Shown: positions 38,601 to 50,806 of the stretch, in pieces
Layout: each line of letters begins with the position of its first letter
Numbering within the stretch: the first letter of the stretch is position 1
Source: Brachypodius melanocephalos
Taxonomy: Eukaryota; Chordata; Aves; Passeriformes; Pycnonotidae
Reading direction: 5' to 3'
DNA: 64,000 bases
NCBI GenBank assembly: GCA_013398615.1
Contig: VZSR01003807.1
Coordinates: forward strand, 5,227,959 to 5,291,958
Made by a program: the position numbers and the translations under genes
Notes under the pieces: generated by a model
Databases searched by the model: none
What the model was told of the DNA's origin: nothing
What the model saw: only the letters and a program-made list of their open reading frames with translations

Positions 38601-40204
38601 ATTCCTCATGCTATTATTTTCTTGCTACTGTTAGAACTGATTGCTTTCTTTGGTCAAATATTGACCAGAAGAGCATCTGCAGTTGTAATCACCTATGAAA
38701 AGTGATTTTATAGAAGAAAGTATGCTTTCTCCAGAATAAATATTTAGAGATTAAAAAAACCCCAAATCCTATTCCTGTTACACAGTTAGTCAAACTTCAT
38801 GGACTCATCCACAGCCACTTTTATTCCTTCTCTGCCACAATGGGAGCCTAGTGCACTGTGCCTACTGTCCTATTCAGTCTATTCTACTATACTGTTCACT
38901 CCCTATCATCCTGTGCCAATGTTTTAGTCATCGTGTTCAGGCATAAATATATATCTATAAAATAACAATTTTTTCTCCAGCAATCCTCTTTCAGGTCACT
39001 GTAGGTGTCCATGGTGACAGGAGTTCTCAGGGCATCAGTCACCACTGAAAGCTGGTACCTGTTGGCAGCAGGTATCCCTGCTGCCTCCATAAACCCCTGA
39101 GCCGGAGGATTTAATGTATTTTTTGTAAAGCTCCAGATGTTGCCTTCCTTAATCAAAGAAAGGTTTTTGGATCTGAGTTTGGTATCTTCCATGGAGGCCA
39201 ATGACATAGTTTGGGGGCTCAGTACCATGAAGTTGGGCACTGTGGTATCCAAAAAATAGAGAAAGAAAAAAACCCACCAAACTAAATATAGGGGAAAAAA
39301 AAGAAAAAAAAAATTATTAGAATCTTCTGCATAACAGAATCTCATAGAACCTTAAAGTTGCAGAATTGTAACGTAAGGATGCCACATTTCAGGTTCAGAA
39401 ATGTACAGGTAGTACTTTCTTAAAAGGAGCACCATTTTCATTATATTTTTTGCTGACTTATTAGGCATCACTGACTCCTGTCTGCTGATGACAGTGCTTA
39501 ATTGGCTACTTCTGTCTCTTGCCTGCTTTCAGTCTTTCATACAAACACAGCAAGTCCCCAGCAGTAGCCTTTTGCAGATAATTTCAGACATTTATTCTTT
39601 TGACCGAGAGCAGGTGAAACTCCCATACTCACCTCTTCACAGGTTATCAAGCTGTCATACTAAAAAATAATTTAAAATATCCACACCACTAAAATTTAAG
39701 CACCAAACTTACACTCCTGAAATAAATTGGTACAATACAGACAACTTTGCAAAAATAAATGAAATTAAAAGAATTCACCATATGGGACCCTGTCAAGCTC
39801 TGTGCCAGTGGGTCTGGGCTAGTCTTCCCAAAACACCTCCTTGTATCTGACTGTTTTTATTTTTAAAACATATAAAGGCAAAGCAGCAGCAACAATAATA
39901 ATAATATAAGGACTAACTCAGTATTTTTCACAGCAAGGTGCTTCCTGTGCAGCAGATGTGTATGAAGCCAGAGTAAGACAGTCAAGTGCAAAACCCCTCC
40001 TTCTGTTCACCCACATACACAAGGGCAAAAACAGCTCAAATGACGAGATGGGTTTAAAAGAATTTTTCCCAGCTTGTGTGATTTTTATTACTGAACATCC
40101 TCTAGTCTGAATAAAATTCCCCTATAATTCGCATATATAAATTGTAACTTCTTCTTAATCTGCAGTGTATCTTGTAGGCAGACTACCTTTTGGGTAGTAA
40201 GTTT
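35674..40204. other. Non-coding unique sequence
   Basis: No gene recognised. The longest frame (149 codons, minus, 38896-39345) is interrupted by A-rich low complexity and resembles no family. The region contains three A6C4-type junctions (38301, 38578, 38753); the first is flanked by an inverted GTAGGG/CCCTAC. Confidence 0.62.
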
Positions 40205-40325
40205 TAAAGGCTGTAGAATCCTGTATTTTTCTAGGCAAATTAGTACAGTGTTTTTTACTCTTGCTACTAAATTGCATATAATTTCTATTCTGAATTTGTC
40301 TAAATTTAATTTCCAGGCATTGGAT
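40205..40325 (-). mobile_element. Possible very old CR1-type LINE remnant
   Basis: On the minus strand, translation gives NAWKLNLDKFRIEI, which lines up in spacing with the C-terminal CR1 pol motif (N..KL....FR..I). The nucleotides that follow ('..acactgtactaatttgcctagaaaaatacaggattc') loosely track the next CR1 segment. The match is weak and short. Coincidence is possible. Confidence 0.3.
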
Positions 40326-43300
40326 TTCATTATCCTTATTTTACTAAATTAAAGAAGTCATTATAGGAAGTCTTCTCTCCACTGAAGTACTTCTGAAGGC
40401 CATGATCACATCACGTGTTTGACTAATTAACTACCCTGAGTCCCTTAATTCTCTCTAGACCTCAAATCAAGCTTGTAGGCCTTTCCTAAACTTTTCTAAT
40501 CTTCCACCATCCTTTTCCAAAGTGTGGGAAGAATCAGATGTGCCCCTGCTCCTGAGGACCCTCACTGTAGTGACAAAGGACAGTTACTTTCCCATCCTTT
40601 CCTAGCAATTCTCAGCCCAGAATTCCAAGGACTGACTTGACCTTTGTGGATTCAACTCTGCGACGGGAATTTGCATGCAAATTATTTGGCTCCTAGATGT
40701 CTGACTTTTATTTAGATATGCCAAAAGGCATTTCTCTCTGATAAACCTGTGTAACTGCTTTGTCCTTAGCAACACATAGAAAGAGACCTGGTTTTGTGTA
40801 ATTTACTATTTTTTCTGATAAGTACATTTTATATTTTCTCCAGGTAATGCTTAGAGTTACTGAAAAGCACAAGGAGCTCAAAAACCACATATGCTAAAAG
40901 GGATTATAGAATTTGAACATAATGAAGTGCTATTTAGGTTGTACAATGAAGCTTGTTTGCTTTGTGAAACAACATAAATGCCCAAACTATTTGAAGATGT
41001 TTAAACTCGATATCATACACTGTCACTAAAAAAAAAATTCTAGTTTTAATTGAAAATGGAATCTAATTTGTTTGGGAAGAATAAATTCCCTTTTCAAGCT
41101 CATGTGAATTTGCATGAGCCTGAAATCCCATGCTTTGGGTTGCCCTAAGGAACATTCCCATGCAGCACATATACAGCTCAGGAGGCACACCATGTCACAT
41201 AGCCAAGGTTGAATCCTGAATAGTATTCTTTACTTCCAAATTTCTACAAATTTTCTGCAAATCTTTCTTCACCAGTGATCCTGAAATGTTTAAACCCTTT
41301 CAGTTCCCTTCCTGTGCCTGGATTTTATTTGTGATGTTTATTTCAGTGCTGTATTTTAACTTCCTGTACCCTTAAAAGGAGGCATCCTGCAAACTTGATC
41401 AGGAAACCTGATGCCTGCACAAACAGCAAATGCAGGGCTCACAGCAGACCCTACTTTGCAGTGGGTTTGACTCACATTTTCAGTCCTAAATACATTAAAT
41501 GCTCACTCCAAAATGATGGCTTCAGTGAAGGAAAAGCCATTATTTGAAATTGGTTTAGTCTGAAAGTGAACCTGTAAATCCATTTGATTCCTGTTCAGAA
41601 GACCTCAAAGCAGTCAGTGAAACATCAGGCGCCCAGCAGGAGTGGGGTTTGGTTGTCTTTTTGGAAGGGCAGGGTACCAAAAATGCCAGGAAGCATATCT
41701 GGGTCTGGGCTGTATCCCAGCTGCCACTTCAGTCCTTCCTCATTCCTTCTTCAAGTCTCATGAAGAAGTTGGGGCTGGAGAGCAGGGAGTCAGAAAGATC
41801 TCAGTCTTATTTCAGTATCTATCTGGGGTTTGTTAAACAGGGTGTTTGGAAAGAAGACTGCTTTCTCCAGGTAAACGGAACATGAATTTTTTCCACAAAT
41901 CTCAGACAGAAAATGATAAGTGAAATCCACAATGCCACCTCCAATGTCATTTTGTGGAATAGTTGCGCTTTCAGAGCATTTTAGAAGGTACTTTGCTAAT
42001 TTCAATATACTTTAACTATAAAAATATTCATTGAAAAATACATGTGACAGATTCTCTGTAGATTTATTAATGCAATCATGATGAGCAAATTAAATGAAGA
42101 CATCCAGGGAAGGTAATTCACTTAACAATACGGAGAAGATAATTTATACTTCAATAAAACTCTGGTCAGGATGAACATACATGAACCCACATTATTTCAT
42201 ATTTTGGGAGAGAGCTTCCTCTGATTCAGACTTCTCCAAGTTTTTTGTTTTTCCTTCATAGCATACTGAACTGATAAAAAAAAAAAATATTACGAAAGGA
42301 GTTTTTAAGACTGTCAGGTTTCCTACTGCAGTATACCGACATGATTCCTTCCTGGCTGAGGAGTGGGCACCTTTAACCACACTTAAGAGGTTTCCATGAG
42401 AGGGAAGCTACAATCACTGCAACCAATACAATAAAAGTTAAACTACATTCCAGTCTCATCTAATTAAGATTATATACACTGAGGAAGCACTGGATGCTCT
42501 GTCAGAGCAAATACATTATTTTAGATTATTTTCCTCTATTCAGAACTGAAGGAACAACATGCTTAGACATAACTCTGCATAACCCAAAGTTCAGGCGCAT
42601 TTTTTCCATGACAGAAATGCTATCTCTTCTTGATTTCTAAAAAATCCAAGGATTTCTTCTCAGGTAGTCTGAAAAGAAGTCTTAAGATCATCTGAAAATT
42701 TCCCAGACTAGGGACACAAGTTCCTGTGCCAAGTCTTATTAGAAACATAAGTCATAATTTCCTTTGACCTTAATGAAAGCAGTGTAGTTAAATCCAGGGT
42801 AATTATTTTATGAGACAGAGCTAAATCTCTCCAGAATACTTGCACAATAATCAACTGAAGCAAATTTTCAGTAATGTCAGAGCAGCAGAAGCAGATCAGT
42901 AGAAATATCAAAGCCATAGGAGCTAGGCTGGTACGTCTATTTGTCTCGTGTCTATCTAACAAACCAGCTCAATTACTTCCATTGAAGGTATTTGAAATAG
43001 AGAAAAATCACTTGAGTTTAGAAAATAGTTATTCTTACAGCTGCTCCTCTAAGTGCTGTTTGACAAATAATGTATCAATGTAACATAACAAATATAAACT
43101 TAGTCCTACAACTGTTCGCTGGAATGTGCTCTGTATTTACCCAGCTGTGAAAATAAATTCAGACATTCCCCTGATAATTGGTACGAATGTATCGTTATGT
43201 TAATGACATCTCTTGAGGATGAGCTACAAAATGAAGTTTACTTGGGAATATTTCCAGCAACATATATAATTGCAGATTTCAGAAAACATTTTCTTTGAAC

Positions 43301-44839
43301 AATGCGCACTACTTCCTATGATCATCGTACTTGTGCATAATTATCTTTTAATAGTCCCTTTAGAAAGCTGATAGGTCTAATCAGAGCTTGCATAATTTCT
43401 GTTTAACACTTAGGAAAGTTAGCAAGTCTTCACCAAAGGAAAACATCTCTTGCAAATAGTACAACAACTCAGCTCATTACTGAAAGAAATATATTAATGT
43501 ATCACTGAGTTTTTCTGTTCTGGTAAAATTCACGTTTTGTTAAATCAAACTAAATTTGACTGTGGGAAGTCTGCAGATTTATAACTTTTTAAAAGAAATA
43601 TTAATATTCCTAAATGTGAAATGTACAGGAAACAGAATTCTTGCCAGCAGACAGATACAATCATCTGTGTAATCAGCAAGAACAGTGGTTATAAATAAAT
43701 AGTCTTTGGTTAATGGCTCCATCCCAGTGCTCCTCAGCTGGTGCAGGTCCAGAGGCAGTCCTGCACAGGGACAGCCACAGACCTATATGCTTCTACCAGA
43801 ATGCAACCTGGAACTTGGCTGGTGTAGTGGCAACCCTCTGGTTCTGTCACTGTGAAATTCATTGAAGGATAGATTTCCTCTTTTGTTTATTGTTACAAAA
43901 ATCGGTTGCAAGAAATGGTTTGATTATACTCAACTGCCTTTAATGTTATAGATGCAGAAGTGCCTTTTACTGATCATGTAAAGCCTGCACCCTACTTGGC
44001 CCGTGTCTACTATTGCTCTCAAAATCAAAATTTCTGATACAATGAGGTATTCACAGAGTCTGCAGTTTGACTAAATTTCGTTCCTAAATTTATCATGCAT
44101 AAAGAAATAACCTATCCCACTGGTATACGTGAACACAGACTATTTTATTATTTGTGCCTTCTTTAATTGTATCAAAATGTTTTTAAGACTAGTACACAGA
44201 TGGATGCTTACTGTATGTAGTTCCAGCATCTTGAACAAACAAGTTTGAAATGTTTTCAAAGCGTTTTGATGAGTAAAAGCATAAATAAAAAAATGTTGTT
44301 TGTTCAGTGGTGGGTGAGAGACTGTTTCGTGTGCACTAACATTTTTTTTTTTTGATTTTTAATTAAATTTAATTTGAAATGCTATCTGTACAGAAGATTT
44401 TATTGCAGACCAGATTGCTGATGCACTGTGGAAAACCAGATTGAAGAGAGCTAAGAAGCAAGGTACAGGACTACCCAGCTTCTTGTGGCGTGATAGGGGC
44501 CTTGAGCATTTTCTTGTTCATATAAACTTTAACCTGCAGAAGATCTTCAGGTTATAGCTAAATACACTTCTTCTAAATGACAGTGATTGTGATTTTAGCA
44601 AGAATTAGAATACAAAAGACATATTATGCCATAGCTACATTAAAAAAAAAAAAGAAAAAAAAAAAAGAGATGGCTTTGTGGTTAGGATGTTAGGATGTAG
44701 TTGTGAACTTCTCAAACCCCAAGATGTCTCTTCCTTTGTGTTGCACTCCACTGCATTACGTATGTTAATGTAAAGGCTACCATAAAAACCATACCTTCTG
44801 AGAGTTATTGCTTTCAGGGAGAAAATAACTGCATGACAA
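40326..44839. other. Non-coding unique sequence with an octamer palindrome
   Basis: No gene recognised; frames reach 84 codons at most. The notable site is the 16-bp palindrome at 40668-40683. Confidence 0.62.
40668..40683. promoter_or_regulatory. Palindromic double octamer AATTTGCATGCAAATT
   Basis: This 16-bp perfect palindrome holds two overlapping POU-factor octamers, ATTTGCAT and ATGCAAAT, in opposite orientation around TGCA. POU proteins are known to dimerise on palindromic octamer derivatives. Nothing nearby shows which gene it would serve, and a chance palindrome cannot be excluded. Confidence 0.35.
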
Positions 44840-45180
44840 GAATCATAGAATACTGGGTTGGAAGGGACATCAAGGATTATCTAGTCCAAACTTTTTTGCC
44901 AAAAACAAAATCTAGACAAGGTGACCCAGCATCCTGTCTAGCTGAATCTTAAAAACATCAAAGACCACGGAACCACATTTTGCTGTCCCCGCCCCTGAAA
45001 CATGGTAATAAAATCTCCCCTAAGCCTTCTTTTTCCAAGACTGAATAAATGCAGTTTTCTCACATTTTTCTCAAATGACAGATTTTCCCATCCTTTGGTC
45101 ATCTTTGTGACCTTTCTATGGAACCTACTAAATTCTCTGAAATTAATATTTGATGCTACAATAATTCCCATTGTGAATTC
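44840..45180 (-). mobile_element. CR1 LINE 3' end, minus strand, diverged
   Basis: The plus strand begins GAATCATAGAATACTGGGTT and 'ggaagggacatcaaggattatctagtccaaac', the reverse complement of the CR1 3' end. Minus-strand translation further in gives LFSLGKRRLRGDFI, matching the conserved pol C-terminal motif of CR1 (LFSLEKRRLRGDLI type). About 340 bp remain with many substitutions and frame breaks; everything 5' is truncated. Dead copy. Confidence 0.9.
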
Positions 45181-46007
45181 CAGTGAGTTCAGAAGAAATT
45201 ACTCAACATCTCATCTGTTCCTTGCAGTGTAAAATAAGCATAATACCTGTTAATCCACCTGTCAGGTGGATTTGAGACAAACATACAGATACCTGGAAAG
45301 AAGAGGCTTCAAAAACACAAATCCAGGTAAGCTATCCCCAGTCTTAGATACTGTCTAGATGTTGTGCATGCCTCTTCCTGACTCATCAGAGAAATTAGAT
45401 TCCACTCACCATACCTTTGACATTGGACTTGTGCCACTACCTTGGCTGTGACTTTCTAGATGTGCTTCCTTGCCCTTTTCACTGCTGTTATTTCTTTTCA
45501 AGCATCAGTCATGTGTATCATGTAACTAGTTAAAACTACTACCTGACCATTTTAAAATATATTTTTTGAACAGATTCTTAAGACATATTTAGAAGACGAG
45601 GAATAAAAGGGAAGTTTTTATGTTATTTCTATGTCTTTCAAACATATACAAAAGAGAGGGAAAGAACTGGCTTTCTGGATGTGTCATTTTAAAATAGAAT
45701 CTTAAAATATAGTGTAATCTAAAATTTTTTCACCAATGAAATTCTAAAATTTCTTTTTTTTTCCCCAGGAAACTATTTCTTCTCAGTTAATTCAGGATAA
45801 TTTAAATTTAGTTTCCTTATGAAATCCAAGTATATAGTTGTACATCAAAAACTCCTAATCAGAATAGGATTAACAAAAACTCCTTATGAGAGATAAATAG
45901 ATCAGCCAATAGAGATTTGAATCATTAAAGATCCAATAAACAGATGTTCATCATGAGATATATAGCTCATATTTAAAAAATAAATTACTTCAAGACTTTC
46001 ATTATAA
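45181..46007. other. Non-coding sequence; palindromic E-box pair
   Basis: No gene recognised. It contains the inverted repeat at 45252-45272. Confidence 0.62.
45252..45272. promoter_or_regulatory. 10-bp inverted repeat with two CACCTG E-boxes
   Basis: AATCCACCTG, one T, then CAGGTGGATT: exact 10-bp arms around one base. Each arm carries CACCTG, the E2-box bound by ZEB and SNAIL family repressors in general. A single-base loop favours a protein-binding palindrome or cruciform over an RNA hairpin. It lies just beyond a CR1 remnant. Confidence 0.4.
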
Positions 46008-46100
46008 TGCCTTGCATATCCAAATTTTCTTATAAGGAATTAATGGGTGTCTGCCCGAAACAAGGTGTTCAGCCCTGGGCCGATAGACTCCTTTACAAAC
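46008..46100 (+). repeat. Fragment of second interspersed repeat (copy C)
   Basis: CTTATAAGGAATTAATGGGT and 'gtctgcccgaaacaaggtgttcagccctgggcc..' align with 50177-50240 (CTTATAAGGAATTGATCAGT..). Both copies are preceded by TATAATG. The shared segment is about 90 bp and marks the same end of a repeat family whose other end has an AATAAA signal, which suggests an LTR. Family name not known to me. Confidence 0.55.
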
Positions 46101-47440
46101 CCTGCCCAAAAAAAACCTGCTTCTTGCTTCCTATTCTCTTTTTCCTCAGAACAAAAGAATTCATTGCACAGAAGAAGAAGGGAGCTAGCTTCTCAATTTA
46201 GCACTGACTTAGCAATTTTTAGAGACCTTACTACATTTGGAAGGATACCAAATAGTAACTGTTTGAAACTATTTTTTTTCTCTCTTGTGATCAAATGGTG
46301 AGATTGGGTGGTGCATCAGCCCTGGATGGTGGTCTGGCTTTCCCCACGTCACTGTGCTGGCACCTGTCTCTGTACTTCTTGGGAGAAATCTTTTAAGACT
46401 GGGACAATTTCCCTATATGCCCTATTAAGTGCAGTGTTGGTAAAATACAATTTCAGCACTGTTACACTGTAATTTCATTTTTGGTCTGCATACATGTGTG
46501 CATGTGTGAAGAGGAAAGGCTGTACCTTGTGCTGTTCCCTGCTCCCCAGCACAATCTGCAGCAAACATTATCTGTCCAGCTGTGTCTCTGCAACAGACAC
46601 TCTGTCTGAGCAAAGACACTCTCTGAGCATGAATTAAGTTACCCTCAGTATGAAAAGCAATTTATTGATCCAGTCCTTGATAGATATCCTTTTGACTCAA
46701 TTTTTACCTACTGTTAGCCAACCATAGAGCTCTAAAGGGAAAATTCAATAACTGCTGTTCCTCTTGGGTACTGTGCATCTGGACAACCTAGAGCTTTAAA
46801 AGCATACAAACTTGAGAGAGGAGTCCTATTCTGCACAGGGAAAAAAGGTAAAAAAGAGAGAAAGTGGTACCTTGCTTCTTTGGGAATATCAGGATTTAAA
46901 TCCTTGCTTTTTCTGAGACAAATCTGAGAGAAAATTTTAAGCAGCATCCCAATTTGTCACCATCAGGCTGTAAGCTGGATTTTTCCCACATTTTAAAGAA
47001 AAGAAGAGCCTATATCAATCTCTGGACGAAACAAAACAAAACAAACACCTGAAATCTTAGAAATACTTCCAGCTTTAAGATGTATATCTACTATTGGCAT
47101 TTTCCTTTGGAAGAAGTATTCTTCAAATGAACAATGCCTTGATTTATAATGACAACCTGTTTATTAAGTTTTTGTTACACCAGGAAGATTTCTGCTTTTC
47201 TGTTTGCTTTAAAGTGAAGCTAACACACTTCTGAAAACTTTTGTGTCATCCTAGTGAGGTGTATTAGCCAGGGGTTGGGAGCAGAGCCTCCCTTTTCCTT
47301 ATTCACCTTCCTTTTTTCTCCTCTCCCCCATGTCTAGGTGTACTCTTCCTTCCAGCACTGCTTAGGAAAAAAATGTTCCTGTTCTTTCTTCATTCAGATG
47401 AGTGATTAGGACTTCTAATCTTCCTCTAATGTGTGTGACA
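46101..47440. other. Non-coding unique sequence
   Basis: No gene recognised; frames of 60-85 codons only. Confidence 0.62.
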
Positions 47441-47590
47441 GGCTGGACTTGGCCTGTGTGTGCCTCTCTGCAGGGGCTGGCTGTGGCGTGCTGCTGGCAG
47501 CGCGCAGCCGTTCACGTTCGCGCTGCCCACCGTATTTCTTGTGAGAAACCATTTGGCCTCTCTCCGTGCAGCTCGCCTTGCTCTCGTGCC
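47441..47590. other. Small CpG-dense patch with GC-rich hairpin
   Basis: By hand I count about 11 CpGs in roughly 110 bp (47485-47590) inside CpG-poor flanks. It contains an exact 9-bp inverted repeat, GGCAGCGCG (47496-47504) and CGCGCTGCC (47519-47527), with a 14-nt loop. Frames of 61-118 codons cross it on both strands without a known domain. It could be a tiny CpG islet or a relic of a GC-rich insertion. Confidence 0.45.
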
Positions 47591-48729
47591 AGTTAAACAA
47601 TGACTGCTTTCTTTTCCTTCCTCTTTATTGCTTTCTTGTGTTATTGCTGCTTTAGCAACAGCAGGTGAGTGATATTGGCAACAGTCTTCCCACAAATGCC
47701 AAAATACTAATTGCCGGCTGCCACGGGCCAGTGTAGTGTTCAGATTCCCAGGACTCATTGCTCTAAAATGAGCACAGAACATTAGGACTGCTGTTCAGAC
47801 AAATAAAACATATTAATAAAAAAGAACAGACACTGGTGATAAACGGCTCCAAGTGCCCATTACATAACAGACATATGCAGAGCTTTGTGACCTCAAATAC
47901 TCACATGCACTCAATGTTTACAAAGAATTACATTCTTCCACAATAGCAGCAATACAAGGAAGTTTGTTTTGTCATGCTCAGATTTAATAAAATAACATCT
48001 TCAAGTAAAACTTCCCTATCTTCAATAAAACAAGAAAGCTTTTGTGTGTTGCAGCACTAACATAGAATTCAGATCCTGTGTAGCACCTTAAATATACTGA
48101 AATGAATAAAAGGTTCTATGATTTTAATATGATTTAACACAGAATATGCCAAAAATTATAAGGCAGCATTTGCCAGGATTTTTTCAGCAAAGTTGTAATC
48201 ACCAGAGGAGACGCTTACTATGAAAATCTTATCATAGACTTTGATGAATGCTGAAGATAAATTACGTGAGTTAACAAGAAACTGGGATCAGAGTATATTT
48301 GATGGATTCAGAACAAGAGTTGAAGTCAAAGAATGACACATAGAGAGAAGTAAAGATTGCAGAGCACCTGGAAATGAAAAGCCCATATTTAAAGGAATAG
48401 ACAGATAGGTAGGAACTTTATTCCAGTTCCACACTTGACTAGCAACATAATGTTGACATCTCTGACATTTCTTGATGTCTCTGTCAGGTTTGCTATAATG
48501 ATATGGTGGTTTTCTTGCAGAAAATGCCTATTAAAAAGATGCTTTCCATGGATTTTTTTTTATTTTTGATTTTGTTTTTGTTTTCACTGGAACCAAAAAA
48601 TGACTGTATCTCCAAAAATGTTAAGTAAAAAACCCCTGAAAATGTAAAATAAAAAGTTAGAAGTTTTGAAAGAATTCTTCCTTTGCATTGTCATTTAGGA
48701 TTTTCAAGAAATGCTATTACTTTCTGGGG
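47591..48729. other. Non-coding unique sequence
   Basis: No gene or repeat family recognised. Confidence 0.62.
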
Positions 48730-48833
48730 AAAAAAAAAATTAAAAAAACCCAACAAAACAAAACAAAAAACCCCCCAAACACCCCCCAAACACCACCCCC
48801 CCCAAAAAAAAAAACCAACAAAAAACTAAAAAC
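48730..48833. repeat. A/C-rich low-complexity tract with long C-runs
   Basis: A-runs alternate with C-runs of 6, 6 and 8 (48771-48776, 48782-48787, 48796-48803). The minus strand could form a G-quadruplex and the plus strand an i-motif. Same composition type as 10092-10316 and 61555-61622. Confidence 0.9.
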
Positions 48834-49976
48834 CAGACATTTGTCAAGAAACACATCTTCCCATTAAAATTTTTACTAGAAAATCACAGAGCAAATTTGG
48901 CCAGCCAACATCAGTACATGCCTACTCATTTCTCTGCCATAAGACAAGAGCCTTCAGTGCCCAGAAGGATGTGGCTTTCAGCTGGCCAGGTGGACTGAAG
49001 GATGAGAGCTAGCATGTGACAAGCTCCCTGCTGAAGGTACCTCCATCTCCCTCCAGCCTCTGACCAGCAGCACGCTGTACCCTTGGATGCATCCATGACA
49101 AACCTTCTAGGGATATACAGCTCAGAACAATTTTCTCTGAGCAACAACTCAACACCATTCTTTCAATGACATTCATTTATTTCAATCACTTTGCTTTTAA
49201 TCAGTCCAAATGATTGTTCACTGCTTTCTCACACAGCTCCCACTACCTCATGTGTAAACTGGCAGGGTAGTGACAGGACTGTCTGCTCAGCTGACAAGAC
49301 AGAATTATTTCGGGATTCATTCAAACTGTAGCACATAGAATGACACACATCTGATAGGGATGTGATGAAGGCTCCACAGTTTACAGAGATAATTGGCACA
49401 GCTTGGAACAGAATGCATGCAGGACACAGACAGCAGATCTCCACAGCCACAGGTGGGGTCCTTCAGATAAAGATAATGAACATAAAAGTGGCTACAATGT
49501 CATAATCATGAGTAAGGAGGAAACACAGAAAGCTGGTGGACGAAACACAAAGTTCATAGGATTTTCAAAGAGTGTCTCTGAAATGTCTTCCTTACTCCTT
49601 CACTTCCTGCTGAAGCCTGCAAAGTGTGACTCACTTCTCAGTTTCATCACATATTTTTTTCTGCTTCAAAGATTATTCCTTGGGCTTTTTACTTTCTGGC
49701 TACCTAGAAATTCGCATGACAATGAGTTTGTTTTGTTTTACTAATGAAGGAATATATTTGGTGCTAACTGTTCATACATCCCTCCTGAAGATGTCTGTAG
49801 TTTTCAACAGCTGGTTTGTTTTTGACAGAGCCAAAATTGAGGTTCCTGTAACACTTTCCTGGCTTCACTAAGACTGAAGTTAGTTTTTGAGACAGACAAG
49901 AGAGGGAGTGTTCATTGCTTTCACTCTGCCTTGGTAAATAAATAAAGCAAAGACAGTAATTTACAGCACCTTTAAA
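48834..49976. other. Non-coding unique sequence
   Basis: No gene recognised; the longest frame is 113 codons (49403-49744) and resembles no family. Confidence 0.62.
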
Positions 49977-50148
49977 ATAACTTGCTCATTATAATTTTGT
50001 ACTCATTATTTCTTCTAATGAATCCAGCCTAAATAAACTCTTATGTCGTGGCCACAGCTGAGCAGTTACACCTTTCTCACACAGAAAGAATCCTAGATGG
50101 CTGTGAACTTGATTCCTGCCTGACTTGTGTAGTCATGTACAGGTAAGC
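49977..50148 (+). repeat. Second interspersed repeat, copy A (3' end)
   Basis: From AACTTGCTCATTAT through 'ctaaataaactcttatgtcgtggccacagctg..' to about 'gtcatgtacaggtaag' it aligns with 50640-50806 at a constant offset of 658 bp. It contains AATAAA. Only the 3' portion of the repeat is recognisable; copy B starts about 10 bp later. Confidence 0.75.
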
Positions 50149-50156
50149 GGGTATAA

Positions 50157-50806
50157 TGAGGGATAGTTAAATTTGCTTATAAGGAATTGATCAGTGCCTG
50201 CTTGAAACAAAGTGGTCTGCTCTGGGTTTATAATCTGCCTTACTAATCTTCCTTAATTTTTCTGAATATATGGCCTAATCATCAAGTCAAGAGACTGATT
50301 TCAGGTCTAATCAGATAAATCAGTCCAGGTCTAAGCCAGACAAATGATTGCCTCGTTTTGTGACCTGGCTGTCTGGCTTGAAATACTGCTTGTGCAATGG
50401 TAATTTTTGAACTGTAGTTCAGCAGTACAGATTAAGCAGTGTAATCTGTCATGACCAAGTATCATTCAGAATTTACCAGCCATAGATCCAAGGCCTCACA
50501 GCTCCCCTCCAAAACCTTGCCTTTTCTTTCCTGTTCTTGTTTTCCTCAAATGGAAAAACTAATGGTTCACAAGAAGTAAGGAGTATCTTCTTAATTTATC
50601 ATTGTATTACTCAGCAGTGTTTAAGGGCCCTAAACTCATCTGCTTGTTATCTCATTGTGCTCATTATTGCTTCTGCTGAGTCCAGACTAAATAAACTCTT
50701 ATGTCATGGCCACAGCTGTGCAGTTATGACTCTTTCATGAAGAAAAATCCTAGATGACTGTGGACTTGTTTTCTGTCTGTCTTATGCAGCCATGCATAGG
50801 TGGGGT
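50157..50806 (+). repeat. Second interspersed repeat, copy B, LTR-like
   Basis: About 650 bp bounded on the left by sequence shared with copy C (CTTATAAGGAATT..) and on the right by sequence shared with copy A (..AATAAACTCTTATGTC..). Size, the AATAAA about 110 bp before the end, and the dispersed copies suggest a solo LTR of an endogenous retrovirus. No TATA box is clear, termini are not certain and no retroviral protein remnant adjoins. A non-autonomous repeat or segmental duplication are alternatives. Confidence 0.6.

Noticed and set aside
38896..39345. 149-codon minus-strand open frame
   Set aside because: Runs through A-rich low complexity giving poly-Phe/Leu; no recognisable motif.
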